This document shows, in pieces, positions 23,973 to 32,451 of a DNA stretch of 64,000 bases. The stretch lies in assembly GCA_964400515.1 (NCBI GenBank), contig CAYNTJ010000007.1:62001-126000 (forward strand), written 5' to 3'. Position 1 is the stretch's first letter, and every line of letters starts with the position of its first letter. The translations under genes and the position numbers were made by a program. Source of the stretch: JAAYHV01 sp964400515 (GTDB taxonomy: Bacteria; Bacillota; Clostridia; Peptostreptococcales; Anaerovoracaceae). The notes beneath the pieces were generated by a model that was not told the DNA's origin, searched no databases, and was given only the letters and a program-made list of their open reading frames with translations.

Positions 23973-24490
23973 TGATTAACCCTTATCTTGAAAATTTTAC
24001 AAAAGAGGAATTAATTGAACTGATAGAAATCTATTCTAAAAACTGGTTAGCCATGGATGGACTTTGGTTTCAGCGATTTGAAAAAACCCACGGAATGGAC
24101 GAAGCTATGGAAAATGACTGCAGGGTTTGGGAAGATTTCACTGTGATTGAAGCAAATAAAATAAAAAGCTTTTTGAAGCTTCCTAAAAGGAGTGGCTTTG
24201 ATGGTTTGGAAAAGGCTTTGAAGCTGAGGTTTTATGCTAATTTTTCCAAGGATGAAATTATAAAAGGTGATGATTTTTTAATATATAGAATGCTGGAATG
24301 CAGGGTCCAACATGCCAGGGAAAGAAAAGGCATGGAATTTCACCCGTGTAAAGCTGTAGGAGTAATTGAATACGGTGATTTTGCAAAAACAATTGATGAT
24401 AGATTCCTATGTGAATGCCTGTCATGCTATCCTGATGTGAAGGATGAAACATGTCATTGTGCATGGAAGTTCACATTAAGGGAAGATTAA
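23972..24490 (+). CDS. DUF6125 family cytosolic protein
   Basis: This 172-residue soluble protein carries conserved C-terminal cysteines (ECRVQHARERKGMEFHPCKAVG; then a CECLSCYP segment and a final CHCAW), as in clostridial proteins annotated DUF6125. The cysteines and the ECRVQ-type glutamate could bind a metal or cofactor; this is inference. The N-terminal 90 residues are helical (LIELIEIYSKNWLAMDG). It starts on the thioesterase stop (TAATG) and ends the fluoride operon; an intrinsic terminator follows. Confidence 0.72.
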   Translation: MINPYLENFTKEELIELIEIYSKNWLAMDGLWFQRFEKTHGMDEAMENDCRVWEDFTVIEANKIKSFLKLPKRSGFDGLEKALKLRFYANFSKDEIIKGDDFLIYRMLECRVQHARERKGMEFHPCKAVGVIEYGDFAKTIDDRFLCECLSCYPDVKDETCHCAWKFTLRED

Positions 24491-24522
24491 CTGACAATAA
24501 GCCCGTATATGTAGTATGGAGT

Positions 24523-24560
24523 ATGAGTAAACACAATATATAGTGTTTGCTCATTTTTTT
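24523..24560 (+). terminator. intrinsic terminator of the fluoride operon
   Basis: A 12-bp stem (24523-24534 with 24543-24554, one G-T), 8-nt loop, T-run to 24560. Confidence 0.85.
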
Positions 24561-24626
24561 ATACGGTAATAAAATAAAAAATCAAAAATTTATTTTAAGT
24601 GGTGGTGAGATTTACCCATAAAATTA

Positions 24627-24655
24627 TTGCCATATGGTGTGATGTGGTGTAGAAT
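24627..24655 (+). promoter_or_regulatory. mraZ/dcw cluster promoter with GTG-rich spacer
   Basis: TTGCCA (24627-24632), 17-nt spacer, TAGAAT (24650-24655). The spacer carries repeated GGTGTG/ATGTGGTG units, and GTGGTGGTGAG lies upstream at about 24600. MraZ family repressors bind direct GTG/TGGG-type repeats at their own promoter, so this is a candidate autoregulatory operator. Confidence 0.6.
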
Positions 24656-24682
24656 GGAGATGAATTTAAGGGGAGGATTATC

Positions 24683-25117
24683 ATGTCTGATAGATTTGTT
24701 GGAAAATATTTTAATACGATAGATCAAAAGAACAGGATAATTGTGCCTTCTAAGCATAGAGATCTATTAAAAGGCAAGTGTTTTGTGTCTAAGGGCATGG
24801 ATAAATGTTTGAATATTTATACTGTGGAAAGATGGGAAGCACAAATGGAAAAACTAGACAGCCTACCCCAATCCGATAAAAGGATTAGAGCTTTTATCAG
24901 AAATCTCAGCGGAAATGCAATAGAATGCAATATTGATAGCCAGGGCAGAATAGTTATAACTGATGAATTGAAGGAATATGCCGGCATAGATAAAGATTTG
25001 GTTACCATAGGGGCTAATAAGGTTATCGAAGTTTGGGATAGAGATAGTTATAGCAATTCAGTTGATAATGACTACAGCGAAGAAGATATAGCGGAGGCTT
25101 TGGCCGGTCTTTATTAG
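24683..25117 (+). CDS. mraZ: transcriptional regulator MraZ
   Basis: The 144-residue DNA-binding protein is the usual first gene of the dcw cluster. Two SpoVT/AbrB-like beta barrels are visible: FNTIDQKNRIIVPSKHRD (residues about 10-27) and the second, NIDSQGRIVITDELKEYAGI (about 85-104). It is known to repress its own operon in other bacteria. GGGGAGG ribosome site; the next gene starts 9 nt downstream. Confidence 0.96.
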   Translation: MSDRFVGKYFNTIDQKNRIIVPSKHRDLLKGKCFVSKGMDKCLNIYTVERWEAQMEKLDSLPQSDKRIRAFIRNLSGNAIECNIDSQGRIVITDELKEYAGIDKDLVTIGANKVIEVWDRDSYSNSVDNDYSEEDIAEALAGLY

Positions 25118-25126
25118 GAGGAAGAA

Positions 25127-26062
25127 ATGGAGTTTAAACATATATCAGTATTATTTGATGAAACCATTTCCAGTTTAAACATAAAGGCGGATGGGATTTA
25201 CGTGGATGGAACCCTGGGTGGAGGAGGACATTCATACGGTATCTGTGAAAAGCTTTCCAAAAAAGGGACATTAATTGGAGTAGACAGAGATATTGCTGCT
25301 ATAAATGCGGCAAAGGAACGGCTCAAAGAATTTGATTGTAATAAAATATTTATTCACGATAATTACAGAAATATTAAAAACATATTAGATAGATTATCTA
25401 TTGATAAAATTGACGGAGCAATGATGGATTTGGGTGTTTCATCCTTTCAGCTGGACAATGGTGAAAGAGGCTTTTCCTATATGCAGGATGTCAGCTTGGA
25501 TATGAGAATGAATGAGGAAGATGATTTTTCCGCATATGATGTAATAAACGATTATAGCGAAGATGAATTGTACAGAATAATCAGCAGCTATGGAGAAGAA
25601 AAATGGGCATCGAGAATTGCAAAGTTTATTATCAATGAAAGAAAGAAAAAGCCTATTAATACAACAGGAGAACTGGTTGAAATAATAAAAGCAGCAATTC
25701 CTGCAGGGGCAAGGAGAAACGGGCCTCATCCGGCAAAACGAACATTTCAGGCCATTAGAATTGAGGTTAACGGGGAACTGGAGGCTCTTGAAACATCTAT
25801 AGATGACTATATAGATGTATTAAATCCCCAAGGAAGATTATCAATAATAACTTTTCATTCCCTGGAGGACAGGATAGTTAAGGATAAATTTAACGACAGA
25901 CTAAATCCTTGTATTTGCCCGAAGGAATTACCCGTATGTGTATGTGGTAGGGTGGCAGATGTGAAAAGGATAACTAAAAAACCAATTGTAGCATCTTCGG
26001 ATGAACTTGAGTTTAATCCAAGATCAAGAAGTGCGAAATTAAGAGTAATAGAAAAAATATGA
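25127..26062 (+). CDS. rsmH: 16S rRNA (cytosine(1402)-N4)-methyltransferase RsmH
   Basis: This 311-residue SAM-dependent enzyme methylates C1402 in the 30S decoding centre. Motifs: VDGTLGGGGHS (residues 27-37), GVDRDIAAINAA, MMDLGVSSFQLD, RTFQAIRIEVN and HSLEDRIVK. Full length. It overlaps the start region of the ftsL frame; the ftsL ribosome site lies across its stop codon. Confidence 0.96.
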   Translation: MEFKHISVLFDETISSLNIKADGIYVDGTLGGGGHSYGICEKLSKKGTLIGVDRDIAAINAAKERLKEFDCNKIFIHDNYRNIKNILDRLSIDKIDGAMMDLGVSSFQLDNGERGFSYMQDVSLDMRMNEEDDFSAYDVINDYSEDELYRIISSYGEEKWASRIAKFIINERKKKPINTTGELVEIIKAAIPAGARRNGPHPAKRTFQAIRIEVNGELEALETSIDDYIDVLNPQGRLSIITFHSLEDRIVKDKFNDRLNPCICPKELPVCVCGRVADVKRITKKPIVASSDELEFNPRSRSAKLRVIEKI

Positions 26063-26070
26063 GGTGGAAG

Positions 26071-26577
26071 ATGGCTTATAAAAAGTATGCATCAGCTGTT
26101 AATTACAATTCAATAGGGGAATTTAGCAGTGATTCATATTTTGCCAGGAATCCTTATTTTGATGAGCCGATTATTAGGGAAAGAAAAATAAAAAAAGAGG
26201 CTAAATGCGATAAAGAAATAAAGGTAAAAAGTCACAATAGGGTTAGAAACGAAAGCAATGTTAATAAAGGGAAAATGATTTTTAGCATAGTATGTGTCGG
26301 AGTGGTACTTATATTAATAGTATTGCTTTCTGCATATGCAGCTGATTTAAGAAATATAAATAATAAGCTTGTAAAAGAAAATACCTATATACAGTCGGAA
26401 ATCGACAGCTTGAATATTAGAATAGGAGAAGCCAGTAAAATTGAATATATAGAAGATGTTGCTATTAATGAGCTGGGAATGGTTTATCCTGATCCTGACA
26501 AATGTATATACGTTAGCAATGAGGACATGCCTTCCGGGAGTCTTGCAAATCTAATTAAACAAGAAGCATATAATTAA
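26071..26577 (+). CDS. ftsL: cell division protein FtsL (septum formation initiator family)
   Basis: This 168-residue bitopic protein has a long basic cytoplasmic N-terminus (about 70 residues), one membrane helix (MIFSIVCVGVVLILIVLLSA) and a periplasmic-side coiled coil (RNINNKLVKENTYIQSEIDSLN). It ends with the DivIC/FtsL-type ELGMVYPDPDK motif. FtsL, DivIC and FtsQ form the complex that activates FtsW-FtsI. The start is the ATG at 26071 with GAGGTGG ahead; a frame open from 26059 contains that ribosome site. Position after rsmH fixes the identity. Confidence 0.85.
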   Translation: MAYKKYASAVNYNSIGEFSSDSYFARNPYFDEPIIRERKIKKEAKCDKEIKVKSHNRVRNESNVNKGKMIFSIVCVGVVLILIVLLSAYAADLRNINNKLVKENTYIQSEIDSLNIRIGEASKIEYIEDVAINELGMVYPDPDKCIYVSNEDMPSGSLANLIKQEAYN

Positions 26578-26599
26578 TAAATTTTAAGTTTGTTAGCGT

Positions 26600-26634
26600 A
26601 GCCACTTTTTCTTTGATATAATGAATAAGTGGCT
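26600..26634 (+). promoter_or_regulatory. inverted repeat enclosing a TATAAT between ftsL and the PBP gene
   Basis: AGCCACTT (26600-26607) and AAGTGGCT (26627-26634) are a perfect 8-bp inverted repeat; the 19-nt centre contains TATAAT (26617-26622), and GTTTTC follows. It could be an internal promoter with an operator around the -10, or an attenuator hairpin. Confidence 0.5.
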
Positions 26635-26660
26635 GTTTTCTAATTTATGGGAGAATTGTT

Positions 26661-28673
26661 TTGAAAAAGCATAAGAGTATTAAATATACCAGAAAAATCA
26701 ATGCATCTAATAAAAAAAGGCTTGGTATTGCCTTTTTAATTATAATTGCTACTTTTGCAATGCTTGTGTTTAGGGTAGCATATATTCAGGTGGTAAAAGC
26801 CGGAGAGCTAAAGGCCGAAGCCGCTAAAATTCAAACTGCAGAAATTGATATAGAACCCGATAGAGGAAGTATATATGATAGGAATGGCAAGGAATTGGCA
26901 ATAAGTGCTAAAAGCTATAAAATATATGCATATAATCAAAGCCTTTATGTAAGTCAAAAAGAAGAGCAAAAGAAAAAGGTGGTTGATGAGCTTTCCGAAA
27001 CCATGGGATTGGATAAAGAAGAGATTGTGGAGACCTTAAGTGAAGACAGTAATATGGTACAGCTTGGAGATGAATACGATTATACCGTTGTGGATAAGGT
27101 TAAGGCTTTAGGATATGAATCCATAGTAATAAGGACATCTACAAAGAGGGTTTATCCAAATGGTGCGTTTATGTCACAGCTAATAGGGTCAATGACATCC
27201 GATAACACGGGAAGATATGGGTTAGAATATGAATACAATGATGTGCTAACGGGAGTATACGGTCGTTGGGTAAAAAACACTGATAGGGACGGAAACACTT
27301 TAGCCCAAGGGGAAAAGCTTTATTTTGAGGCCCAGGATGGCTATAATCTTGTGCTAACCACAGACGAAGTAATAGGACATTATGTGGAGGAAGCATTAGA
27401 TGCTGCCATGAAAAGCACAAATGCGGATAAGATAACATGTGTGGTTATGGAGCCTGATACCGGGAATATTTTGGCAATGTGTACTGTGCCCGACTATGAT
27501 CCAAATGAACCCTTTAGACCGGTTGATGACGATGAATATGAAGAGTTTAAGGCGCTTTCTTATCAGGAACAGTCAAACTATTTGAATAATATGTGGAGAA
27601 ATCCTATAGTGAGTGATGTATATGAGCCGGGATCCACATTCAAGCTGGTTTGCGCATCATCTGCCATTGAAGAGGGAACCACAAATAAAAACTCAACTTA
27701 TGCTTGTAATACAAAAATTACGGTTGCCGATACCACGCTTCACTGCTGGAGTTCGGTTTCCCATGGGATTCAAACAATAAAGGAGGCGGTGGGGAATTCA
27801 TGTAATCCTGCATTGGCTCAGGTAGCTTTGGATTTGGGCAAGGAAAACTATTACAAATATTTAAGATTATATGGTTTTACCGAGCCTACAGGAATAGATT
27901 TGCCCGGAGAAGGAACTGCCATACTTCAGGATTTGGAGACTATGACCAGTGTTGATTTGGCTACCATGGGCTATGGTCACGGAGTTGCCGTTACACCTAT
28001 ACAGCTTATAACAGCCATATGTGCTATGGGTAACGGCGGAGAGCTTATGCAGCCTAAAGTGGTAAAAAAGATAACAGATGATGACGGAAACATTATCACA
28101 GAATTTGATGATCAAGTGGTAAGAAGGGTAATATCAGAGGAAACAGCTCAAGAAATGAGAGAAATAATGGAATACTATATAACCGATGGCGGAGGCAAGT
28201 TTGCCCAAATACAAGGTTATAGAGTAGGCGGCAAAACAGGTACTGCATATAAAGCCGATGCCAGCGGTGGTTATTCCAATGATACCAATTCATCATTTTT
28301 ATGTATGGCACCTATGGATAATCCTAAAATTGCAGTTTTGGTAGTTGTAGATAATCCAAAGGGGAATTTCTATGGTGCTCAAACTGCCGGACCTCCTGCA
28401 AAAGAAATACTTGAAAAATCGTTGGTTTATTTAAATGTTAAACCTAATTATACCGATGAACAAATTAAGAGCAACAGCAGTAATACTATTACGGTTCCAA
28501 AACTTACAGGATATGATAGCGGAGTTGCAATAAATATGATAGAATGTCTAGGTCTGAAATGGAACGTATCACCTTCTAGGGATAATGATGAAGAATTTGT
28601 TGTAGTGGATCAATATCCTAAGGCCGGTGATAAAATATCCCCGGGACAGACAGTACAGATTTATTGGGAGTAA
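26661..28673 (+). CDS. class B penicillin-binding protein, FtsI/SpoVD type, with PASTA domain
   Basis: This transpeptidase cross-links septal (or spore cortex) peptidoglycan. The 670-residue chain has one N-terminal membrane helix (about 22-44), the class B dimerisation domain (EPDRGSIYDRNG, 65-76), the transpeptidase domain with SxxK at Ser325-Lys328 (STFK), SxN at 380-382 (SCN) and KTG at 525-527, and one PASTA domain (about 605-670). One PASTA is typical of SpoVD, but in Clostridia the same protein can be the vegetative FtsI. It starts with TTG and GGGAGA. Confidence 0.93.
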   Translation: MKKHKSIKYTRKINASNKKRLGIAFLIIIATFAMLVFRVAYIQVVKAGELKAEAAKIQTAEIDIEPDRGSIYDRNGKELAISAKSYKIYAYNQSLYVSQKEEQKKKVVDELSETMGLDKEEIVETLSEDSNMVQLGDEYDYTVVDKVKALGYESIVIRTSTKRVYPNGAFMSQLIGSMTSDNTGRYGLEYEYNDVLTGVYGRWVKNTDRDGNTLAQGEKLYFEAQDGYNLVLTTDEVIGHYVEEALDAAMKSTNADKITCVVMEPDTGNILAMCTVPDYDPNEPFRPVDDDEYEEFKALSYQEQSNYLNNMWRNPIVSDVYEPGSTFKLVCASSAIEEGTTNKNSTYACNTKITVADTTLHCWSSVSHGIQTIKEAVGNSCNPALAQVALDLGKENYYKYLRLYGFTEPTGIDLPGEGTAILQDLETMTSVDLATMGYGHGVAVTPIQLITAICAMGNGGELMQPKVVKKITDDDGNIITEFDDQVVRRVISEETAQEMREIMEYYITDGGGKFAQIQGYRVGGKTGTAYKADASGGYSNDTNSSFLCMAPMDNPKIAVLVVVDNPKGNFYGAQTAGPPAKEILEKSLVYLNVKPNYTDEQIKSNSSNTITVPKLTGYDSGVAINMIECLGLKWNVSPSRDNDEEFVVVDQYPKAGDKISPGQTVQIYWE

Positions 28674-28677
28674 TTAG

Positions 28678-30075
28678 ATGGATAAAATTAAATTAAGCTT
28701 TATTTTAAAAAGTACCGGTGGAGTATTGATAAAGGGCGATGAAGACTTCACTGTTAATAAAGTTTCAACGGATTCTAGGAAGGTTGATGGCGATAGTCTG
28801 TTTTTTCCTTTGATAGGGGTAAATCATGATGCTCATAAATTTTTAAAGCAGGTATATGATAATGGATGTAAAACCATTGCTGTTTCAGATGAGGCTTGGA
28901 TAAAAGAAATGAGCATTTACAACGATATCAATATTATTAAAGTGGATGATACATTATATGCAATGCAAGAATTGGCAAAGGAATACCTGAATACTTTAAA
29001 TGTGAAGAAGATTAGTATAACGGGCAGTGTGGGCAAAACCACCACTAAGGACCTGTTATTTAGCATTTTAAACAGTAAGTATAAAGCGGGAAGAAATATT
29101 GGTAATTTAAATAATGATATTGGAGTCCCCCTTACCATATTTTCATTTGACAGCAGTCTTGATGCGGTAATTATTGAAATGGGTATGGGTTATGACGGAC
29201 ATATAGAAAGACTCGCAGAAATTGTAAAGCCTGATGTGGCAATAATCACTACCATCGGGTCTTCCCATATAGAGATTCATAAAACAAGAGAAGGAATCTT
29301 AAAGGAGAAATTAAAAATCACTGATTATTTTGATTCTGCAAATACTTTAGTTGTTAATGAAACTTGTGATTTATTAAAAAGCCAAAGCATGGATGAATTA
29401 ATTAACGGCAGATTTAAAGTTTGCACCGTGGGGAATGATAATTCGGATTTTTCAGTTAAAAACATTTGCGATTTAGGGGCTTTAGGTATAGAATTTACAT
29501 TGGTACATTTGGATAAGGAATATAGGATAAAATTGCCCATCATAGGTGCGCATAATGCTTTAAATGCATCCCTTGCAATCGCAGGGGCATATGAGCTCGG
29601 CGTAAATGTTGATCAAGCCATATTGGGGTTAAGTCAGCTTGACATGACAAAAAACAGACTGGAGATCAAGGCTAAGGGGAAATTTACCATAATAGATGAC
29701 ACCTATAATGCCAGCAAGGAGTCAATGTGTGCCGCTTTAGACACATTAAAAAATATAAAAGGTAAAAGGAAGATTGCCATATTAGGAGACATGTATGAAC
29801 TGGGGGAGGACACTTCTAGGTCTCACGAAATTGTTGGTGAATATGCTGCCGAAACCCAAATTGACATATTGATAGCAATCGGAGAAAATGCAGTGGATAC
29901 AGCTGAAGCCGCCAGACAAAAGGGTGGTATCGGCAGGGTATACTATTTTAAAGAAAAGGAAGAAGTCTATTCCTTATTATCTGATATATTAAAAAAGGGT
30001 GACACTATTTTAGTAAAAGCATCCAGGGGAATGGCCTTGGAAAAAGTGGTGGAACAAATAGAAAAAATTAGTTAG
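28678..30075 (+). CDS. murF: UDP-N-acetylmuramoyl-tripeptide--D-alanyl-D-alanine ligase MurF
   Basis: MurF adds D-Ala-D-Ala to UDP-MurNAc-tripeptide with ATP. The 465-residue sequence shows the Mur ligase domains: N-terminal STDSRKVDGDSLFFPLIG, P-loop GSVGKTTTKD (116-125), GNLNNDIGVP, the central IDDTYNASKESM and the C-terminal LGDMYELGE. It follows the PBP gene by 4 nt; MurE, which normally precedes MurF here, is absent from the cluster. Confidence 0.96.
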   Translation: MDKIKLSFILKSTGGVLIKGDEDFTVNKVSTDSRKVDGDSLFFPLIGVNHDAHKFLKQVYDNGCKTIAVSDEAWIKEMSIYNDINIIKVDDTLYAMQELAKEYLNTLNVKKISITGSVGKTTTKDLLFSILNSKYKAGRNIGNLNNDIGVPLTIFSFDSSLDAVIIEMGMGYDGHIERLAEIVKPDVAIITTIGSSHIEIHKTREGILKEKLKITDYFDSANTLVVNETCDLLKSQSMDELINGRFKVCTVGNDNSDFSVKNICDLGALGIEFTLVHLDKEYRIKLPIIGAHNALNASLAIAGAYELGVNVDQAILGLSQLDMTKNRLEIKAKGKFTIIDDTYNASKESMCAALDTLKNIKGKRKIAILGDMYELGEDTSRSHEIVGEYAAETQIDILIAIGENAVDTAEAARQKGGIGRVYYFKEKEEVYSLLSDILKKGDTILVKASRGMALEKVVEQIEKIS

Positions 30076-30085
30076 GAGAAAAGAA

Positions 30086-31048
30086 ATGTATTTACCTCAA
30101 GTCATAATGATTTTTACAATAGGAGCATTAAGCTCAGGTATATTAACTGCAGTATTGATACCTTATTTGGAGCACAAGCAGTTTAGCCAATTTGTCAGAA
30201 AGGTTGGCCCAAAATCCCATTTAATAAAGGAAGGAACCCCTACTATGGGTGGAATCGCCATATTTTGTGGTTTGTTAATGGGAATATTCCTTGACGGAAG
30301 AAGAGGCGACACTACTTATTTATTAATAGGTGTAACCCTGGCTTATGGTATTATCGGGTTTATAGATGACTATAACAAAGCAATAAAAAAGAATAATTTG
30401 GGACTTAGAGCATGGCAAAAGTTATTGCTGCAGACCATAGTGGCGGCGGTATTTGCCATATCTATGGCAAATTATAGCGAGGATGCTACCTTGGTATTTG
30501 TGCCGTTTATTAATGAGTATGTGGATTTTGGTATTATGTATATACCTTTTATAATATTTGTAGTATTGGCTGTTACAAACAGTGTTAATTTGACAGATGG
30601 CTTGGATGGCTTGGCTTCGGGAGTTACTTTAATAGTAGCCTTTGCATTTGCCCTGATTGCCCTTAATATGGGAGATAATAATATGACGGTGGCAATGGCA
30701 GCCTTATCAGGAGCATGCGGAGGGTTTTTAGTCCATAATAAATATCCGGCCAAGGTTTTCATGGGAGATACAGGCTCCATGGCTTTAGGTGGTGCGATAG
30801 TAGCTGCAGCCGTAATATTAAAAATGGAATTGTTTATTCCTATAATCGGACTGGTTTATGTGCTGGAAGCTTTATCTGTGATAATACAGGTGACATATTT
30901 TAAACTAACCGGCGGCAAAAGAGTATTTAGAATGGCGCCTCTTCACCATCATTTTGAATTGGGTGGCATGAGTGAAAAAAAAGTGGTCCTATTATTCTGG
31001 ACAGCTACTTTAATTTGTAGCATAGCCGGATATATTTTATCAGTTTAA
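30086..31048 (+). CDS. mraY: phospho-N-acetylmuramoyl-pentapeptide transferase MraY
   Basis: This membrane enzyme transfers phospho-MurNAc-pentapeptide to undecaprenyl phosphate, making lipid I. The 320-residue protein has about ten helices and the catalytic aspartate motifs GFIDDYNK (about 91-98), NSVNLTDGLDGLASG and the C-terminal MAPLHHHFEL. Directly between murF and murD. Confidence 0.97.
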   Translation: MYLPQVIMIFTIGALSSGILTAVLIPYLEHKQFSQFVRKVGPKSHLIKEGTPTMGGIAIFCGLLMGIFLDGRRGDTTYLLIGVTLAYGIIGFIDDYNKAIKKNNLGLRAWQKLLLQTIVAAVFAISMANYSEDATLVFVPFINEYVDFGIMYIPFIIFVVLAVTNSVNLTDGLDGLASGVTLIVAFAFALIALNMGDNNMTVAMAALSGACGGFLVHNKYPAKVFMGDTGSMALGGAIVAAAVILKMELFIPIIGLVYVLEALSVIIQVTYFKLTGGKRVFRMAPLHHHFELGGMSEKKVVLLFWTATLICSIAGYILSV

Positions 31049-31062
31049 TTGGAGATGATATT

Positions 31063-32439
31063 ATGCTGGAAAGTAATTTAAAGAATATTATTGATAAAAA
31101 TGTTTTAATAGTGGGTATGGGGAAATCCGGTATTGCAGCTATGCAAGCCTTGGTTTCCATCGGCGCTAAAGTTTCCATACAGGATAATAAAAAAGAAGAG
31201 GATGTGGATCCTCAGCTTCTTGCTTATTTCAAATCAAAAGATATTAAATACTATCTAAACGAGACTCCTAAGGATTTAAACTATGATATATTGGTACTGA
31301 GCCCGGGAGTTCCTCCGAACCTAGAGTTTATAGATGAAGCAAAAGAAAATGGTGCGGAAATCATAGGTGAACTTGAAATAGCCTTTAGGGTTGGTGAAGG
31401 AAAATATATTGCAATAACGGGAACAAACGGAAAGACCACAACCACAACCTTAGTTGGAGAAATATTTAGAAAAGCAGGAATCAACAGTTCGGTGGCCGGT
31501 AACATTGGTATAGCATTAATATCAGAATCCGTTAAATCCACTGCGGATAAATGGCTTATAACTGAAACAAGCAGCTTCCAGTTGGAAACAATAAAGTATT
31601 TTAATCCGGAGATATCGGCTATACTTAATATTACGCCGGATCATTTAAACAGACATAAAACCATGAAGGCTTATGGAGATGCTAAGGCAAGAATATTCGA
31701 GAACCAGTCGGAGGATGAATATCTTATAATAAATTATGATGACAAGGCATGTTTTGATTTGGCTAAAGAATGTAAAGCGAAAATAGTACCCTTCAGCAGA
31801 CTTGAGAATTTGAAATTTGGTGCTTTTATAAAAAACGGAAGCATTGTGATTGTTGATGAAGACGGAGATTTAAACCATATATGCAATACCAAGGATATAA
31901 AAATATTGGGAGATCATAACATTGAAAATGTTTTGGCAGCTTCCGCAATTAGTTTTTTTGCCGGGGTAGAGCCCGAGGATATAGAAAAGGGAATAACAGA
32001 ATTCAAAGGTGTGGAGCACAGGATAGAATATGTCGGTATGGTGGATGGCGTAAACTATTATAATGATTCTAAGGGTACAAACACCGATGCCACAATAATA
32101 GCCATAAATGCTTTGAAGGAAAATATAATACTGATAGCAGGAGGAGACGGTAAAAATCAAAACTTTGATGAGCTGGGTGAAACATTAAAGGGAAGAGTAA
32201 AGCACCTGGTTTTGATGGGCAGAGATGCAGACCAGATAGAATTGAGTGCAAGAAAAGCGGGCTTTTCAAACATTCATAGGGAAGGTGATATGAATTCCTG
32301 CGTATTAAAATGTGCACAACTGGCCAAACAAGGAGATAATGTTTTACTTTCGCCCGCATGCGCCAGCTGGGATATGTACAAGAATTTTGAGCAACGCGGT
32401 GAACATTTTAAAAGCTGCGTAGAACTACTTAATATTTAA
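31063..32439 (+). CDS. murD: UDP-N-acetylmuramoyl-L-alanine--D-glutamate ligase MurD
   Basis: MurD adds D-glutamate to UDP-MurNAc-L-Ala. The 458-residue protein has the Rossmann-like N-terminal GMGKSGIAA, SPGVPPN, the P-loop GTNGKTTTTTL (120-130), NITPDHLNRH, and the C-terminal YYNDSKGTNTDAT. It lies between mraY and ftsW with short gaps. Confidence 0.97.
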   Translation: MLESNLKNIIDKNVLIVGMGKSGIAAMQALVSIGAKVSIQDNKKEEDVDPQLLAYFKSKDIKYYLNETPKDLNYDILVLSPGVPPNLEFIDEAKENGAEIIGELEIAFRVGEGKYIAITGTNGKTTTTTLVGEIFRKAGINSSVAGNIGIALISESVKSTADKWLITETSSFQLETIKYFNPEISAILNITPDHLNRHKTMKAYGDAKARIFENQSEDEYLIINYDDKACFDLAKECKAKIVPFSRLENLKFGAFIKNGSIVIVDEDGDLNHICNTKDIKILGDHNIENVLAASAISFFAGVEPEDIEKGITEFKGVEHRIEYVGMVDGVNYYNDSKGTNTDATIIAINALKENIILIAGGDGKNQNFDELGETLKGRVKHLVLMGRDADQIELSARKAGFSNIHREGDMNSCVLKCAQLAKQGDNVLLSPACASWDMYKNFEQRGEHFKSCVELLNI

Positions 32440-32451
32440 TGGAGAGAACAA

